Shown piece after piece: positions 6,016-13,845 of a stretch of DNA of 20,026 nt; within the stretch, counting starts at the first letter, position 1; each line of letters starts with the position of its first letter. Position numbers and translations under genes: made by a program. Under the pieces are notes generated by a model that saw only the letters and a list, made by a program, of their open reading frames with translations, had not been told where the DNA came from and made no database searches. Location: positions 1 to 20,026 of the forward strand of contig CAZNRY010000061.1 of NCBI GenBank assembly GCA_964575675.1, written 5' to 3'. Source of the DNA: CAZNRY01 sp964575675. Its GTDB lineage: Bacteria; Eisenbacteria; RBG-16-71-46; CAIMUX01; VGJL01.

Positions 6016-8556
6016 ATGGAACCGATGAACCGGAAGCGGAGATCCTCGCCGCACATGCCGCGGATCGTCTTCGGCGCCGCCGTGGGCGTTTTCACTTCCC
6101 TCGCGGCCGCGATGCTCGCATGGGCGCCCCTCGGGGCGGCTTCCGCGGAGGCGTCGCCCGCGGTCGCGGCTCCACCGGCGATCGTGCACCCGCTCCTCCG
6201 TCCATGGATCGAGGGCGATGATCCGGCGTACGCGATCCCGGCCTCTCTGAAAGGGCAGGACGATCCCCTACTCCCCACCGAACCCGCGCGCGTGGGCGTC
6301 TGGGTGCGAGCGCGGGACGGTGGCCTGTCGCTCGAGGCCGCGGGGCTCCTGCCTGCCGGGCCCTGCGCCCCGGTGCGGCGCGCGCGCTGGACGCGCGATC
6401 AACTGCGGGCCGCCCTGGTCGACCCCAACCTCGTCCGCTTGACCCCGGCCGTGCGGTGCCGGACGAGTCTCGACTCGAGCCTGGTCGAATCGCTCACGGC
6501 CGACACGCAGGATGGGACCGGAACGCCGCCCGTATATGCCGGCCTGACCGGCGCGCGGACCGTGATCGGAATCGTCGACACGGGGATCGACCTCGCGCAC
6601 GGCGATTTCCGCGACGCATCGAACCTTACGCGGATCGCCTACCTCTGGGACCAGACGTCGGCCGGCACTCCTCCTCCCGGCTACACGTATGGCCGCGAGT
6701 GGTCGGCGGCGCAGATAAACGCGGGGCTCGCGGTCGAGAGCGATACGGAAGGACACGGCACGCACGTCGCGGGAATCGCGGCTGGGGACGGCTCCGCCAC
6801 GGGAAACGGGAAGCCGCCGTTTCGGTACGTGGGGATGGCCCCCGACGCGGTCATCATCGTGGTCAAGACGGACCTCTTCTCGGACAAGATCGCCGACGGC
6901 GTCAACTACGTCTTCGGGCGGGCGGAGCAGATGGGCTACCCCGCCGTCGTGAACTTGAGCCTCGGCAACCAGTTCGGTCCGCACGATGGGACCGACGATT
7001 TCGACCTCACGATGGACCTCCTCTCGGGTCCCGGACACGTGGTCGTCGCGGCCGCGGGAAACGACCGCGGCCGTGCCATCCATGCCGAAGCGATCGTCGC
7101 CTCCGCCGATAGCGCGACGATCACCTTCGCGATCCCTCCCTACTCGCCGCTGCCTCTCAACTACAACGACGAGGTCATCATCGACGGCTGGTACACCGGC
7201 GGGACGGCCCTCTCCGTCCGCGTGATCACGCCCAACGGTTACGTAGTCGGCCCGGTCGCTCCGGGTGCGACGGGCGCCTCGAACACGGCGGACGGCCGGG
7301 TCGAGATCGACAACGCGACCTGGCCGCCCGTCAACGGCGACGAGAACCTCTCCATCCACCTGATCGACGCGCTCGCGTTGATGCCGCCCCGCGCGGGCGC
7401 GTGGACGATCTGGATCGACCACCTGCCTCCGGCAGCGGGGAAGGCGCCCTCCGAGCTCGACCTTTGGACCTGGTATGCGTCGGTGGCGGACGTCCGCTTC
7501 GTTCGTCGCGTCCAGGAGGAGGAGATCGTCTCCTCCCCCGCGACGGCCGATTCCGTGATCGCAGTTGGAGCCTACATCACGAAGACTAGGTGGCCCTCGA
7601 TTGACGGAAGCACCTACCACTACAATCCCGAACCCCTGCGCGGCTCGATCGCCGATTTCTCCAGCGTCGGACCGCGGCGCGACGGAATCCAGAAGCCCGA
7701 CATTGCGGCCCCGGGGATGGCGATCGTCTCGGCCCTCTCCGCCGCGGCGCCCCAGGACCCCGTCGTCGTCGCTCCCGACAGCGTGCACTGGGTCCTGCAG
7801 GGAACCAGCATGGCGAGCCCCCACGTCGCGGGACTCGTCGCGCTGATGAACCAGGCATGGGGTCCGATCTCCGCCGGCGAGATGCGGCAGAGGATCGCGG
7901 CGGCCGCGCGCGCCGACGGCTTCACGGGAGCGGTTCCCAACACGACCTGGGGATTCGGCAAGCTCAACTCCCTCGCATCGACGGCCTATCCGGTCCCGGT
8001 GGCCGGGATCGAGTCGACGGCATGCCAAGACGGCGACCGCGTGCGCGTGCGCTTCCTGCTGTCGGAGGCCATGGGCTCTTCCCCGCTGACCGTCTGGCGC
8101 GATGGCCCGGACCAGGTGGAGCGAACCATGGTCGGCCTCTCGACGGCCGGCCGCGAGCGCGCGTTCATCGATTCGACCCTGTCGAGCGACGGGGTCTATC
8201 GCTACTGGCTTCGCGCGGAGGACGGAGGTCCGGCCGCATGGATCGGCCCCGCGGAGGTCTTCTTCCGGCAGCCGGCAGATGCTGCGCTCGACGCGAACCC
8301 GAACCCCTTCGCGGACCGTTCGCTGATCCGCTGGCGCGTCCCGCGGTCCGCGGGCAAGGCGAGCCTGACCATCCACGACCTCACCGGGCGGACGCTGCGC
8401 GCCTTCTCCCTCACGGCGGACGGAATCCGAAGCGGCACGGTCGCGTGGGACGGAGCGGATGCGCGCGGCAGGCCGGCGCCCGCAGGGATCTACTGGATCC
8501 GCATGCGGACGGACGACGGGCGGACGATCACGCGGAAGGTCATGCGCTTGCGGTAG
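6016..8556 (+). CDS. Secreted S8 (subtilisin) peptidase with inserted beta domain and FlgD-like C-terminal domain
   Basis: This 846-residue exported serine protease starts with a signal peptide (basic RKRR, then a hydrophobic run ending near APLGAASA). The catalytic triad is D188 (GIVDTGID), H247 (GHGTHVAG) and S598 (GTSMASPHVAG), with oxyanion N349 (AAAGNDRG). About 150 residues (roughly 360-510) are inserted between the Asn and the Ser. They read as a beta-sandwich (WYTGGTALSVRVITPNGYVV, GAWTIWIDHL, DLWTWYASV) and lead into VIAVGAY. That layout resembles CspA-like S8 peptidases. The last 90 residues (ANPNPF...GRPAPAGIYWIRM...TRKVMRLR) form a FlgD/T9SS type A-like domain, which is often a secretion or surface-sorting signal. 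The start could also be the ATG at 6025. Substrates are unknown. The gene follows mog by 22 bp. Confidence 0.94.
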   Translation: MEPMNRKRRSSPHMPRIVFGAAVGVFTSLAAAMLAWAPLGAASAEASPAVAAPPAIVHPLLRPWIEGDDPAYAIPASLKGQDDPLLPTEPARVGVWVRARDGGLSLEAAGLLPAGPCAPVRRARWTRDQLRAALVDPNLVRLTPAVRCRTSLDSSLVESLTADTQDGTGTPPVYAGLTGARTVIGIVDTGIDLAHGDFRDASNLTRIAYLWDQTSAGTPPPGYTYGREWSAAQINAGLAVESDTEGHGTHVAGIAAGDGSATGNGKPPFRYVGMAPDAVIIVVKTDLFSDKIADGVNYVFGRAEQMGYPAVVNLSLGNQFGPHDGTDDFDLTMDLLSGPGHVVVAAAGNDRGRAIHAEAIVASADSATITFAIPPYSPLPLNYNDEVIIDGWYTGGTALSVRVITPNGYVVGPVAPGATGASNTADGRVEIDNATWPPVNGDENLSIHLIDALALMPPRAGAWTIWIDHLPPAAGKAPSELDLWTWYASVADVRFVRRVQEEEIVSSPATADSVIAVGAYITKTRWPSIDGSTYHYNPEPLRGSIADFSSVGPRRDGIQKPDIAAPGMAIVSALSAAAPQDPVVVAPDSVHWVLQGTSMASPHVAGLVALMNQAWGPISAGEMRQRIAAAARADGFTGAVPNTTWGFGKLNSLASTAYPVPVAGIESTACQDGDRVRVRFLLSEAMGSSPLTVWRDGPDQVERTMVGLSTAGRERAFIDSTLSSDGVYRYWLRAEDGGPAAWIGPAEVFFRQPADAALDANPNPFADRSLIRWRVPRSAGKASLTIHDLTGRTLRAFSLTADGIRSGTVAWDGADARGRPAPAGIYWIRMRTDDGRTITRKVMRLR

Positions 8557-8573
8557 GGATTCCCGCGCGTCCG

Positions 8574-8587
8574 GCGGGGCGCCCCGC
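8574..8587. terminator. Perfect GC palindrome between convergent genes
   Basis: GCGGGGCGCCCCGC is a perfect 14-bp palindrome in the 66-bp gap between the convergent peptidase and amidase genes. It can fold on either strand, as expected for a bidirectional terminator, but no U-tract follows. A copy of TCCCGCGCG lies on each side (8561 and 8594). Confidence 0.4.
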
Positions 8588-8622
8588 ATCGCTTCCCGCG
8601 CGACGCATCCTCCGGCCCCGAA

Positions 8623-9903
8623 CTACTCCGTCCCCGCCTTCGCTCGCGCGAAGCGCTCGAAGTACTCGATCGTGCCCTTGACGATGCAATCGGCGAGCTT
8701 CTGCCTGTGCTTTGCGTCCTTCAGTCGGCGCGCTTCGGCCGGGTTCGAGAGGAACCCGATCTCAATCAGCGCGGAAGGGACCTGGAACGACTTCAGAACG
8801 GCGAAGCCGGCCTGCTTGACCCCTCGACTCGCCGCGAGTTGCGAGGCCTCGAATGAGACCAACACCGATTCGGCGAGGCGGCTGCTCCGCAAGAGCGTGT
8901 CCGACTGGCGCAGATCAAACGAGAAGGGGATCCCCTGCAAGAGGGAATCCTCCGTGACGACATACTCGGGATCGGCCTCGTTCTCCAACCGCGCCAACTC
9001 CTTCGACGCCTGGTCCGACGCGCCGCCCATCGAGAGGAAGAAGACCTCGACGCCGTAGGCGTCCTTCCTCTTGGCCGCATTGACGTGGATGCTGATGAAT
9101 GCGTCCGCCTCGTATTTTTCTGCGAGGAGCATCCGCTGCCTGAGCGGAATCCGGCGATCGTCATCGCGGCTCAGACGGGCCTCGAATCCGGGCGCTGCGT
9201 TCAGAGCGTTCGCGACGCGGCGCCCCACGTCGAGGACGATCTCCTTCTCCTTGATCCCCGCCCTTCGGGCGCCCGGGTCGTCCCCTCCGTGGCCGGGATC
9301 GACCAGGATCCTGAAGTTCCCCGTGCGCCGCGGCGCCGGCTCCGGTTCCTCGGCCGAGCCTCCCTTCGCTTGAGACGGAGCCTCTCCGCGGTTCGGCTCG
9401 ATCGTCCCCGGAGAAGAAGCGGGCGCGCCCTGTACGGCGGCTCTCCCCCCTCGTCTTGCCGGCCAAAGATCGACCACAAAGCGCGCGGGCTTCCCTTCCC
9501 GGGCCGGCATCCGGAAGGCGGATTGCTCGAGCTGACGCGCAGCGCGGAAGAGGACCCGCAGATCGGCCCCCTCGCACGTCGATTCGACCGAGATCAGACA
9601 TCCTCCCGGCGTCATCTGCGGCGGGGGATTGGACGGGCAGACCCCCTTCACGACGATCTCCCAGTTATCGCTTCCTTCTACCGCGCGGATCACGCACTCG
9701 GAGGGTCCTTCCAGATCGAGCACGACGCGGAGGGAATCGCCGTGCGGGCCCGTGCGAATCCCGACCACCTTTCCTTTCGGGGCGGCCATGCATCGTTCCG
9801 GCATGGAGCCGATCAACGCGGCGGGCAGGACAAGAGATGCCAAGATCAGGAGGATCCCGGCACGGATCGATGGGTCGCTCGGGCGGATGCTTCGTTGGAT
9901 CAT
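8623..9903 (-). CDS. N-acetylmuramoyl-L-alanine amidase (AMIN + Amidase_3)
   Basis: This 426-residue periplasmic zinc amidase cuts the bond between N-acetylmuramic acid and L-alanine in peptidoglycan, as AmiA/B/C do at division. An N-terminal signal segment (about 14-41) is followed by an AMIN-like beta domain (about 45-150, ARFVVDLWPAR at its end), which targets such enzymes to the envelope. A disordered Pro/Glu/Ser linker (about 150-195) comes next, then the Amidase_3 catalytic domain. Zinc and catalytic residues visible are H205 (DPGHGGDDPG), E219 (GIKEKEIVL), H273 (ISIHVNA) and E381 (SALIEIGFLSN). The ATG at 9903 lacks a clear ribosome site. The M23 gene lies upstream on the same strand, separated by a strong hairpin. 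AmiA/B/C-type enzymes are activated by LytM proteins, so the neighbour is a natural partner. Confidence 0.95.
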   Translation of the reverse strand: MIQRSIRPSDPSIRAGILLILASLVLPAALIGSMPERCMAAPKGKVVGIRTGPHGDSLRVVLDLEGPSECVIRAVEGSDNWEIVVKGVCPSNPPPQMTPGGCLISVESTCEGADLRVLFRAARQLEQSAFRMPAREGKPARFVVDLWPARRGGRAAVQGAPASSPGTIEPNRGEAPSQAKGGSAEEPEPAPRRTGNFRILVDPGHGGDDPGARRAGIKEKEIVLDVGRRVANALNAAPGFEARLSRDDDRRIPLRQRMLLAEKYEADAFISIHVNAAKRKDAYGVEVFFLSMGGASDQASKELARLENEADPEYVVTEDSLLQGIPFSFDLRQSDTLLRSSRLAESVLVSFEASQLAASRGVKQAGFAVLKSFQVPSALIEIGFLSNPAEARRLKDAKHRQKLADCIVKGTIEYFERFARAKAGTE

Positions 9904-9911
9904 GGTATGTT

Positions 9912-9924
9912 GGGTTACGAACCC
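9912..9924. repeat. Small inverted repeat just before the amidase start
   Basis: GGGTT-ACG-AACCC forms a 5-bp dyad nine bases upstream of the amidase ATG. In the mRNA it would form a hairpin where a ribosome site is expected. This may explain the absence of a recognisable Shine-Dalgarno, or it may be an operator. Confidence 0.25.
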
Positions 9925-10043
9925 TTCGCCAGGATACGGGCGGAGGACGCGCGGCGCCAGTCCCGGACTCGATCTCGCGGCCGGGATCGTCTCGCCTCCG
10001 GCCCCCCGTCCGATGCGTCGTCAGGCGCGGCGCGCAACAGACG

Positions 10044-10073
10044 GGGCCCCGGCCGATCGAGCGGCCGGGGCCC
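10044..10073 (-). terminator. Strong hairpin downstream of the M23 gene
   Basis: An 11-bp perfect stem, GGGCCCCGGCC with GGCCGGGGCCC, flanks an 8-nt loop, starting 27 bases past the stop codon of the M23 gene and before the amidase gene. It is the strongest hairpin seen in the window. There is no long U-tract, which is common in GC-rich genomes. Confidence 0.6.
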
Positions 10074-10099
10074 GTGCGTCGACTTCTCCGCTCTTTGCC

Positions 10100-11032
10100 T
10101 TAATCGACGATTTCAGCCAGGGTGAGGATGAACTTTCTCGGATCGACAGGCTGCTCGCGCGACAGAACCTCGTAATGGAGGTGGGGCCCGGTCGAGCGGC
10201 CCGAGATGCCCACCGCGCCGATCCGGTCGCCGCGGGAGACCTTCTCTCCCTCTCGAACCGAGGACGAGGCGAGGTGGCAATAGACCGTCGAGATCCCATC
10301 ACCATGATCGATCCGGATCGTAAGGCCATAGTCGCCGTTGTGGCCCACGAAACGGACGGCCCCGTTGGCCGTCGTGACGACCGCCGTCCCGGGGGCCGCC
10401 CGCATATCGAGCCCGTTGTGCATCCCCATCCGCCCCGTGAACGGATCGGTCCTGTGTCCGAAACCGCTCGAGAGCGTGTAGCCGCTTCGCACGGGGCAGA
10501 TCGTCGGCGTCCTGCCGAGTTTCTCGCGGCCCGCCTCCATCGTCTGAAGGACCTCGGTGAAGCTCTCCTTCTGGAAGCTGAGCTTCCGCTGGAGTGCATC
10601 CAGGCGGAGCTCCTGCTGGCGAAGTTGTTCGCGAAGCTCCGAGGAGGAGATCCCCTTCGCACGTTCGACTTGGAGGTACGGCCCGCCGATCCCGAGCCGG
10701 CGCGTGTCGTCATCCACGGGATCCAGACCGGCGAGGAGCCTTGCCTCGCGCTCCCGCTGGCCGGTCCACTCCATCCCTTGTTCCAGATCCTGCGTGATCT
10801 TGCCCATCTCGTCGAGACGGTCCCGCAGCGCAAGGTTCTCCGTCTGCAGCTTCCGAAGCGTTTCGGCCTCGCGGAAGGTTCGCAGATGGAAGGTCAGCGA
10901 CGTGCCGAGTGCAAGTACGAGTGCGATCAGACCGAGGATTACCGCTCGAAGAGCGACGGCGGTGATGCGGAAGTTCCGCACCGCCCCCCCGTCTTCGGGC
11001 ATCAGGACAACGTGTAGGAAACGCCCCCCCAT
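10100..11032 (-). CDS. M23 (LytM) peptidoglycan endopeptidase with membrane anchor and coiled coil
   Basis: This 310-residue protein is an M23-family metallopeptidase, or an activator related to EnvC/NlpD. After a short cytoplasmic segment there is one membrane helix (about 25-47), then coiled-coil-forming stretches (about 50-95 and 130-165, rich in Glu/Leu/Arg), then the LytM domain (about 185-300). Zinc ligands appear intact: H205 and D209 (MGMHNGLDM), and H284 plus H286 (GPHLHYEV). It is therefore probably an active endopeptidase rather than a degenerate activator like EnvC. I chose the ATG at 11032, preceded by GGGGGT; a TTG at 11059 would add nine residues. A promoter flanked by two copies of TGAAGATCAAA lies upstream. 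The amidase gene follows on the same strand. Confidence 0.93.
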   Translation of the reverse strand: MGGRFLHVVLMPEDGGAVRNFRITAVALRAVILGLIALVLALGTSLTFHLRTFREAETLRKLQTENLALRDRLDEMGKITQDLEQGMEWTGQREREARLLAGLDPVDDDTRRLGIGGPYLQVERAKGISSSELREQLRQQELRLDALQRKLSFQKESFTEVLQTMEAGREKLGRTPTICPVRSGYTLSSGFGHRTDPFTGRMGMHNGLDMRAAPGTAVVTTANGAVRFVGHNGDYGLTIRIDHGDGISTVYCHLASSSVREGEKVSRGDRIGAVGISGRSTGPHLHYEVLSREQPVDPRKFILTLAEIVD

Positions 11033-11102
11033 TGAGCTACCCCCAGCCGCCGGACGCAAATGCGCCCAACGACTACAGTAGTGATTGTGCTCGGCGGGAT
11101 GA

Positions 11103-11176
11103 TTTGATCTTCAGGCAAAACCCAGTTGGACCGTAGGCGGGATCGGAGGGCCTCGTCAAGCCATCTTTGATCTTCA
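11103..11176. repeat. Direct repeat TTTGATCTTCA flanking the M23 promoter
   Basis: Two exact copies of the 11-mer lie at 11103-11113 and 11166-11176, 63 bp apart (about six DNA turns). One is upstream of the -35 box and one is in the transcribed leader. The second copy is a dyad, TTGA-N3-TCAA; the first keeps TGA-N3-TCA. This arrangement fits a dimeric regulator with paired operators. Confidence 0.45.
11130..11159 (-). promoter_or_regulatory. Probable promoter for the M23 gene
   Basis: On the minus strand TTGACG (11154-11159) and TACGGT (11130-11135) are 18 bp apart. The start would be near 11123, giving a leader of about 90 nt. The -35 matches five of six consensus bases; the -10 keeps TA...T. 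Confidence 0.5.
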
Positions 11177-11397
11177 ATCTAACTTATCTATTTACAATAC
11201 GTTAGGCCCACTATCTCAACGCGCCGGCACGCCTTGGGAGTGCGGCGACAGGGCGGCCCGCGTCCCGCCACCACGGGATCGATCGGCAGAACCGTCCCAA
11301 CAGATGAGCCTCTTAGCATCAAAATGGAAGGAAACGGGCGAATCCGTCGTGGGACATCGAAGATAGCGCTCGGCGATCGGGAGATGCGTTAGCGATC

Positions 11398-12855
11398 CTA
11401 CCTCTCCCTCACCGCGATGAACGCGCGGTCCGCGCCCCTCGCGATCTTCAGGACGATGATCCCCCGTTCTTCGATGATCCTGCGGATCGCCCGGCGGAGC
11501 TCGGCCGGTTTTCGCACCTCATCCCATCCTGCCTCGAGGACGACATCTCCGTCTCGGATTCCCGAGCGGAAGGCCGGGCCGTCGACCAGGACCGAGTCGA
11601 TCCGCACACCCTCCCCCTCGCCACCGGTCCCCGGGGAAAAGACCAAGCCGAGGTTCTCGAGCGGCGGGCGTTCGAGCGGCCCGGGCATCCGGGGCGCCGG
11701 ATCGGTCCGTTCGGACAGCTCGACCTCGCGCTCTTGCGTCCGTCCCTCGCGGAGAAACCGCATCTTGACCTTCCGGCCGATCTCGCTTCGGGCAACCAGC
11801 AGCCGGAACGGTGAGACTTGCGTCACGGGTATGCCGTCGAACTTGACGATCACGTCCCCCTCGCGAAGACCGGCTTGATCGGCCGGCGTGCCGGGTTGGA
11901 CTTCGGTAACGATCACACCCTGGACATCGGCCAAGCCCCATCCCTCGGCGAGATCGCGGTCGAGGGTGGCGAGATTCACGCCGAGGAAGGCGCGCGGGAC
12001 GCGGCCGGTTTCGATCAGTTGCTCCACGACCGAGCGGACCATGTTGATCGCGATCGCGAAGCCGATCCCGTTGCCCGGCGCGTTGTAGGCCGTGTTCACC
12101 CCGACGGCCTCGCCCCGTTCGTTGACTAGGGGGCCGCCGCTGTTTCCGGGATTGATCGAGGCGTCAGTCTGGATGAAGTCCTGATACGTAGGACTCCCTC
12201 CGTTGATCGCGAGGTCGGCGCGTCCTTTGCCGCTCACGATCCCGGCCGTTACGCTGCCCTCCAGCATGCCGAGCGGGTTTCCGATCGCCATCACCCAGTC
12301 GCCGATCTGAAGCCCATCCGAGTCTCCGAGCGGCACCGTCGGCAGGGGCGTCTCCGCATCGACCTGGACGACGGCGATGTCGCTCATCGGATCCCGTCCG
12401 ACGAGCCGCGCCGGCAGCGTCTTGCCGCTCGAGAGGTGTACATCGATCCGTATCCCGTCGCGCACGACGTGATCGTTCGTGACGATGTGCCCCTGCTGGT
12501 CGATCACGAACCCGCTCCCCGAGGACGGGATCTCGAACTCCCGATCGAGGAAGTCGGGGTCGCCGTCGCCCATTCCGAAGTCGCCGTGACGAAAACGCTT
12601 CTCAACATCGATCGAAACGACGCCGGGTAGAACCTTCGCGACGATCGGCGAGAAGACGGGGCGATCCGCAGCGCCCATGGATGGCGCGCGCGGCGCCTCT
12701 TTGCTCGGACCGAGCCACGAGATCAACGCCACCCCGACGATCGCACCGATCCCGAGGACTAGGACCGTCCAGAGGGCGCCCCGGAGGCTGTCGACGAGGG
12801 ACCCGGCGTCTGGCCCGCGATGGGATGAGCTTCGGCGATCGAATGATCCGCTCAG
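11398..12855 (-). CDS. DegP/HtrA-family serine protease with two PDZ domains (probable CTG start)
   Basis: This is a periplasmic HtrA protease that degrades or holds misfolded envelope proteins. With the start used here it is 485 residues. It has a basic N-terminus, one membrane helix (about 28-49), a trypsin-like domain with H129 (VTNDHVV), D159 (MSDIAVV) and S239 (INPGNSGGPL), a first PDZ domain (about 287-380, RAFLGVNLATL) and a divergent second one (about 400-480). The single membrane helix makes it look anchored (DegS/HtrA-like) despite two PDZ domains. No ATG, GTG or TTG lies in a suitable place. A CTG at 12855 follows AGGAGGA by six bases, and a promoter-like TGTGATAAA lies just upstream. 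The ATG at 12948 would lie upstream of that promoter and adds 31 unlikely residues. Confidence 0.92.
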   Translation of the reverse strand: MSGSFDRRSSSHRGPDAGSLVDSLRGALWTVLVLGIGAIVGVALISWLGPSKEAPRAPSMGAADRPVFSPIVAKVLPGVVSIDVEKRFRHGDFGMGDGDPDFLDREFEIPSSGSGFVIDQQGHIVTNDHVVRDGIRIDVHLSSGKTLPARLVGRDPMSDIAVVQVDAETPLPTVPLGDSDGLQIGDWVMAIGNPLGMLEGSVTAGIVSGKGRADLAINGGSPTYQDFIQTDASINPGNSGGPLVNERGEAVGVNTAYNAPGNGIGFAIAINMVRSVVEQLIETGRVPRAFLGVNLATLDRDLAEGWGLADVQGVIVTEVQPGTPADQAGLREGDVIVKFDGIPVTQVSPFRLLVARSEIGRKVKMRFLREGRTQEREVELSERTDPAPRMPGPLERPPLENLGLVFSPGTGGEGEGVRIDSVLVDGPAFRSGIRDGDVVLEAGWDEVRKPAELRRAIRRIIEERGIIVLKIARGADRAFIAVRER

Positions 12856-12886
12856 TGGGAATCCTCCTGTCCGGGGTCGCCCGCAG

Positions 12887-12895
12887 TTTATCACA
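12887..12895 (-). promoter_or_regulatory. Possible extended -10 promoter for degP
   Basis: TG-T-GATAAA on the minus strand would start transcription near 12880, about 25 nt before the proposed CTG start and with its AGGAGGA inside the leader. No clear -35 was found. Confidence 0.35.
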
Positions 12896-12989
12896 GCTCC
12901 CGGATTGCAGCTTCCGGCGGTCGGCGGGCGATCATGGAGACCCGCCACCGCCGTAAACCGCGCAGTCGCGCCGCGGCCGCGTCCTCCGC

Positions 12990-12995
12990 TAGACT
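12990..12995 (+). promoter_or_regulatory. Possible -10 box giving a leaderless lpxH mRNA
   Basis: TAGACT ends six bases before the lpxH ATG, so transcription would begin at or next to the start codon. No ribosome binding site is present before the ATG, which fits. The same hexamer is the -10 of the lysS promoter. The -35 region (TCGCGC) is weak. Confidence 0.4.
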
Positions 12996-13001
12996 CCCCT
13001 C

Positions 13002-13787
13002 ATGTTCGAACGATTCGCAGAGAGGCCGGGCCCCGTGGTCTTCGTGAGCGACGCCCATCTCGGCGCCCCGGCCGGTCCCTCCGAGAGGGCCGCCTGGCTC
13101 GCCGGGTTTCTCGAGACCCTCCCGGGACGGATCGGCGGCCTCCTCGTGGTCGGAGACCTCTTCGACTTCTGGTTCGAATACCGCCACGCGATCCCGAAGG
13201 GGCACTTCCGCGTTTGCAGGGCGCTCCACGAGATCGTGCGTACGGGAGTCCCCTGCCTCTACTTCGGCGGCAACCACGATTTCTGGGCCGGAAGCTATCT
13301 CGAGCACGAGATCGGCCTCTCGGTCGCCCAGACCCCGCGCTCCTTCGCGATCCAGGACCGGAAGGTCTTCGTCGCCCACGGCGACGGGCTCTGGAAGGGC
13401 GACATGGGCTACCGCTTCATCAAGAAGGTCCTGCGGAACCAGACCTGCATCGCCCTCTATCGATCGCTCCATCCCGATATCGGAATCCCCTTCGCCTACC
13501 GCGTTTCGGCAGCGAGCCGGCGGCACACCGAGCCGCGCGAGGTCCTCGTTCCCAAGCTCGTCCGCGACATCGCGCGCCCCCGCCTCGCGGAGGGTCACAA
13601 CGCGGTCGTGATCGGCCACGTCCACGAACCGACCCACATCCGGATGCCGGAGGGAGAGTTCGTGATCATCGGCGATTGGATCGAGAGCATGACCTACGCG
13701 GTGCTGGAAGGGGGACGGTTCCGGCTGCTGCGCTTCCGCGCGGGTCGCGATCCGGAGACGATCGCCGCGGAGGAACAACCCGCCTGA
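13002..13787 (+). CDS. lpxH: UDP-2,3-diacylglucosamine diphosphatase
   Basis: This 261-residue metallophosphoesterase matches LpxH, which hydrolyses UDP-2,3-diacylglucosamine to lipid X and UMP at the inner membrane, the fourth step of lipid A synthesis. Metal-binding motifs are in order: D17-x-H19 (FVSDAHLG), GDLFDFW (51-57), GNHDFW with N91 and H92, AHGDG (H126), and GHVHEP (H206 and H208). The DFW following GD and NH is typical of the LpxH group. The middle helical lid (about 135-170, GYRFIKKVLRNQ) is also present. It diverges from degP with no ribosome site before its ATG. It is slightly longer than the E. coli enzyme because of its C-terminal tail. A related phosphoesterase of another specificity is possible but less likely. 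Confidence 0.9.
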   Translation: MFERFAERPGPVVFVSDAHLGAPAGPSERAAWLAGFLETLPGRIGGLLVVGDLFDFWFEYRHAIPKGHFRVCRALHEIVRTGVPCLYFGGNHDFWAGSYLEHEIGLSVAQTPRSFAIQDRKVFVAHGDGLWKGDMGYRFIKKVLRNQTCIALYRSLHPDIGIPFAYRVSAASRRHTEPREVLVPKLVRDIARPRLAEGHNAVVIGHVHEPTHIRMPEGEFVIIGDWIESMTYAVLEGGRFRLLRFRAGRDPETIAAEEQPA

Positions 13788-13796
13788 AAGCAAGAA

Positions 13797-13820
13797 CCCC
13801 CGTCTTCTCCGGACAGGGGC
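13797..13820. terminator. Weak hairpin between convergent lpxH and the PorV-like gene
   Basis: CCCCGTC pairs with GAC-A-GGGG, leaving one bulged A, in the 58-bp gap between convergent stop codons. It could serve both genes. No U-tract is seen. Confidence 0.35.
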
Positions 13821-13845
13821 TCCTCCGATCGACCGCGAGGTCCGA

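Larger units (their letters stand above)
11033..11397. other. 365-bp non-coding region between degP and the M23 gene
   Basis: No credible gene is present. The part near the M23 gene (11100-11220) is notably AT-rich and holds its likely promoter and a repeated 11-mer. A second, weaker promoter-like pair (TTGAGA 11214-11219, TGTAAA 11191-11196, 17 bp apart, minus strand) lies farther upstream. The half next to degP (11221-11397) shows no recognisable feature. Confidence 0.6.

Noticed and set aside
6268..8589. A 773-codon open frame on the minus strand opposite the S8 peptidase
   Set aside because: Long antisense frames are expected in GC-rich DNA. Its translation is Arg/Asp-rich with no domain, while the plus strand encodes a complete protease.
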